The position numbers were made by a program, and so were the translations under genes. 64,000 nt of DNA from Pomacea canaliculata (Eukaryota; Mollusca; Gastropoda; Architaenioglossa; Ampullariidae). The stretch is taken from positions 44,432,296-44,496,295 of the forward strand of contig NC_037590.1 of assembly GCF_003073045.1 (NCBI RefSeq), given 5' to 3'. Below are positions 61,112-64,000 of this stretch, one piece after another. The notes under the pieces were generated by a model that saw only the letters and a list, made by a program, of their open reading frames with translations, did not search any database and was not told where the DNA came from. Positions within the stretch are counted from its first letter, which is position 1; each line of letters begins with the position of its first letter.

Positions 61112-64000
61112 ATGGAGAACTACGGCATGGAGAAGGACGAGGACACGTATGATGAAGTATTCATGGACGACTCGGAGGTCAAGGCCAGAATGGAGGCCAA
61201 CACAAAGCCGAAGAAACAGAAAGTCACATCTAAGAAGCTGGTGGTCGTCGTCTGCATCTGCTGACGGAGATGTGCGAGAGGCTGACCTTCTACAGTGTCG
61301 GCGCCAACACCGTGTTGTTCGGCACCAGCGTCCTCAAGTACTCCTCCACTGACGCGGCGCACGTCGCCAACATCTTCACAGGTAGGCAGTAGTATGTCTA
61401 CCCAGGCAGAAGTAGTCTCAGGTGAACATGGCATGCAGGAATGTTCTCAGCCAAGCATGCAGAAGTATTTTCAGGTAGGCAGGATACCTTTCAGGAGTAT
61501 TTTAAGGCAGGTGTTCTCAGGTATGCATTGGTATTTTGAGGAAGAAAGAAGTGTTTTAGGTAAACAGTAGGTTACCTGTTGAAGTCTATAATATTGCTTG
61601 AACACACAGTCAGTAAGACAACGAGATGTGCAGAGAAATGCAAAAGAACAAACAGCATATATCAACAATGTCATGACCTGACATGTATGACAAGTTGCAA
61701 ACTTGCTGAAGTACGTTACACAGGTTTATCATGTTTCAGTAACTAAAGCAAGGAATACACAAACACTGTGCAAGTTGTTTATAATTACATCGACAGTTTC
61801 CCAGTGCCAAGGGATGATGATGTCACGGCTGTTTTGCAGGTGTGGTCTATCTGTTGCCTCTCCTGGGTGGCTTCGTGTCGGACGCCTGGGCGGGAAAGTT
61901 TAGAACCATCGTGGGCGCCGGCTTCCTGTATACCCTGGGTAATTGATATACACTCGTGGTAACTGATATACATTCGAGATAATCGACACGTCGGGTAATT
62001 GATATTTACTCCGGTAATTGATGCACTCCGGGTAGGAGGAGGAGGAATATTTTATATATATAAATGATTGAAGATCATGATGGGATTGGCTGGATAAGTA
62101 GTTGGAAAATGTGCTTGCAGGTCTGGTGCTGTTGCCGGCCTCTGCCATTGACTACCAGACGCTGTTCGGCCAGCAGGAGGACGGCTCTTACTATGACTTG
62201 AGTGTCGTGAGTTATATCTTTGAATGACATGAGCATCGTGAGATTTATCCGTTAGTAAGCTGTTCCATGCTGTTACCTAACGCCGAGTTTCAATGGAAAT
62301 TATTAGAAGAGGATTACAAATTTGACAATGTGTCTCAAAACATAATGCTGTAGATGTTTTTCTATATTGAAATTCACCACAGTGGATGTTCTATTGCAAT
62401 ATATAACACCGTAGATGGTCTGTTGCATATATAACATTGTAGATGTACTGTCGCAGGACACAAGACGAGCTTTATTCCTCAGCGGCCTTACCTTCATCGC
62501 CCTGGGTACAGGAGGTATCAAGGCTAATGTCGGACCCTTTGGGGCTCAACAGCTGGTGGACAACGGCGAGGGGGCTGTTCAGGCATTCTTCAACTGGTGA
62601 GAAAAATATTTTGTGTTAAAGTATGTCATTCCTCGTTCTTTCGAGAAACAGTGATTGCCAAGACGGAGGCAGTCAAATAAAAACCAGTTAAAATGAAAAT
62701 AAAGCAGCTAATCAACTGTCGTAGGCGATGCTATATTTGCAACACAGAGACGTATCCTTTACGTCTGGCACTCCCTCAGTCTTCTTAGTTTCTTTTGCTA
62801 GTATATACTCTGTCAAGGATTGGCAATTCTGCCGGTCTGTCGCAGCTGACTCAAAAATCCCGATCCTCCTAAACATCTGTTCAAGTTTTTATGATTCTCA
62901 AGATTCTGTACATCTAATGTAACGTAGTCGATATTGTTCCCAAGGTCCACCATAATAACATTCAGTCTGTTAGTACACAATGACAACGTTTAGCATGTCA
63001 GCATCCAGAGATTCACCATGGCAACATGTTGTGTGTCTCTGTCCCAAGGTTCACCTAAACCAATGTACTCTATGGCTGCTTCCCAAATTCTCCATAACAA
63101 CATACCATCTGGGTGTATCGCAAGGTTCACTATAACAACATACCATCAGAATGTTTGTGATTTCCCAGGTTCTACTGGTTCATCAATGTGGGGTCACTGA
63201 TCGCTTACACCGGAGTAGCCTACATCCAGCAGGAGGTCAGCTTTGCCTGGGGCTTCTTCGTGCCGCTCATCAGCATGGTCATTGCTATTATCATCTTCAT
63301 CGCCGCCCAGACACTGTACATCCACAAACCTCCAGGTGGTAAGTGTTATCCAGTCACTGTACATCCACAAGGCAAGTGGTTCACGGGTCGCATTGTGTGA
63401 GACACATCAGAGAATAAAGTAGCCCAATCTTCTCTAGATGGCGCTGATGCTCCTTTCAGGAAGCCGAAACATGGTGCTTGCATAAAGAACTTTTAAATAA
63501 AAGCAGCGCATATACCTAAACCAAAAATGAACCCCACAAACAAGCAAAATCAAAATCAAAACAAAAGTAGGACTAGTTTAGGAGAGCTCCGAACCTTGTG
63601 ACTAACATACAGAAAGTGCTAGAAACGTAGATAAGACGTAACAAATGCTACGGACCCGACGCGCGACGTAAGAGTCAAAGGACTTGTCTTCACATGCAAT
63701 GCAGGACAAGGTCTTCATAAACTGAGACTAGTGTCCACGTCTTGGCCCTGACTTGTGTAGGACGTAGCACGTAGCACGTAGCACGTAGCACGTAGCGTAA
63801 GGACGTAACAGCCGTGGTTGTGTTGCAGGAAGCATCCTGGCGACGAGTGTGTTAGTGTGTTGTCAAGTCTGTGTCAGAAGACGTCCAGTGCTGCCTCCTG
63901 GCCACAAGCGGCGGGTGTTCGACAAAGCCAAGAAACAGTATGGCGGCTCCTTCGACTCCGACGTGGTGGACAGCGTCAAGAGCGTCCTGGCCGTCATCCC
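61112..64000 (+). CDS. SLC15/POT proton-coupled peptide transporter, N-terminal part (runs off the window)
   Basis: Exons 61112-61381, 61840-61938, 62121-62206, 62457-62596, 63169-63338 and 63829 to beyond 64000. After an acidic cytoplasmic start ([20 protein letters not shown]) come the POT hallmarks: ExxER in [12 protein letters not shown], the signature [30 protein letters not shown] and [10 protein letters not shown]. About six transmembrane segments are visible, half of the usual twelve. POT proteins move di- and tripeptides or histidine with protons across plasma or lysosomal membranes. The closest known animal group is probably SLC15A4-like, but this is not settled. Exon 1 is 270 bases where 271 would keep frame: the reading from the ATG meets a stop (TGCTGA) just before the ExxER block. 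This is a sequencing error, a real lesion or an unrecognised start. Confidence 0.85.
61382..61570 (+). repeat. Imperfect tandem repeats at the donor side of SLC15 intron 1
   Basis: Repeated blocks of the form ttctcaggta-gca and tgcagaagtatttt follow directly on the exon 1 donor (acaggtaggcag). caggtaggca recurs at about 61473-61482. Unit length is irregular, about 20-36 bases. Confidence 0.65.
61936..62036 (+). repeat. Five-copy repeat, about 20 bp, starting at the exon 2 donor of SLC15
   Basis: Units gggtaattgatatacactc, gtggtaactgatatacattc, gagataatcgacacgtc, gggtaattgatatttactc and cggtaattgatgcactc. The first unit contains the true donor G|GTAATT. Confidence 0.85.
62398..62456 (+). repeat. 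Two-copy 28-bp repeat ending at the exon 4 acceptor of SLC15
   Basis: atataacaccgtagatggtc tgttgcat and atataacattgtagatgtac tgtcgcag are adjacent. The second unit ends exactly in the acceptor gcag. A third, weaker unit may precede at about 62340. Confidence 0.75.
62935..63175 (+). repeat. Imperfect repeats leading to the exon 5 acceptor of SLC15
   Basis: Units of the form cccaaggttcacc-ataacaa then cataccatc recur about four times (near 62938, 63045, 63085, 63120). They run into the true acceptor tttcccag|gttctac, which resembles the unit start cccaaggttcac. Confidence 0.7.
63307..63385 (+). repeat. Duplicated exon-5 end inside SLC15 intron 5
   Basis: The last exon 5 bases (cagacactgtacatccacaa, 63308-63327) reappear in the intron at 63351-63370 as cagtcactgtacatccacaa, followed by ggcaagtggt, which resembles the donor ggtaagtg. 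Confidence 0.8.
63761..63797. repeat. (ACGTAGC)n tandem repeat in SLC15 intron 5
   Basis: About five 7-base units lie about 30 bases upstream of the exon 6 acceptor (63827-63828). Confidence 0.9.

Noticed and set aside
60900-61352. 150-codon ORF overlapping the first transporter exon
   Set aside because: It reads the transporter exon in another frame and yields a Trp/Arg/Ser-rich product. The conserved POT protein lies in other frames.
1-64000. CRISPR arrays, operons or other prokaryotic systems
   Set aside because: All supported genes carry spliceosomal introns. No regular repeat-spacer array or bacterial gene cluster was seen.

Overview
The window is eukaryotic nuclear DNA, most likely from a mollusc and perhaps a gastropod. 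The evidence is many short GT-AG exons, long AT-rich introns, head-to-head and tail-to-tail single-copy genes, tRNA-derived SINEs, LINE and DNA-transposon debris, microsatellites and a 100-base assembly gap (36923-37022). The taxon is inferred from gene and repeat style, not proven.

Left part (1-22.5 kb): the 5' half of a TBC1D16 orthologue runs leftward out of the window. Head-to-head with it, about 1.2 kb away, is a complete 19-exon CCDC40 (about 1,123 aa), the ciliary ruler protein. By memory the same two genes are divergent neighbours in human. Tail-to-tail with CCDC40 lies a three-exon L-rhamnonate dehydratase of the enolase superfamily, a sugar-acid enzyme that is unusual for an animal.

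Middle part (22.5-49 kb): gene-poor and rich in repeats. It holds a deleted Tigger/pogo transposon with a perfect 21-bp hairpin, LINE 3' ends of one family, several tRNA-derived SINEs, tandem repeats, a CpG-rich island and an unassigned coiled-coil ORF. After the gap comes a decayed, intron-retaining DHX9 copy (37.7-44.1 kb), then a broken Ty3-type reverse transcriptase fossil (48-49 kb).

Right part (49-64 kb): an intact eight-exon beta-lactamase-like serine hydrolase (425 aa) and a roughly 780-bp tandem duplication carrying two U5 snRNA genes. The window ends in the 5' part of an SLC15/POT peptide transporter. Every one of its five visible introns carries short tandem duplications touching a splice junction, and its first exon has an apparent one-base frame break.

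The most interesting points are the TBC1D16-CCDC40 divergent pair with shared promoter, the animal rhamnonate dehydratase, the paired U5 genes and the splice-junction-anchored repeats of the SLC15 gene. I saw no CRISPR array, operon or prokaryotic system.
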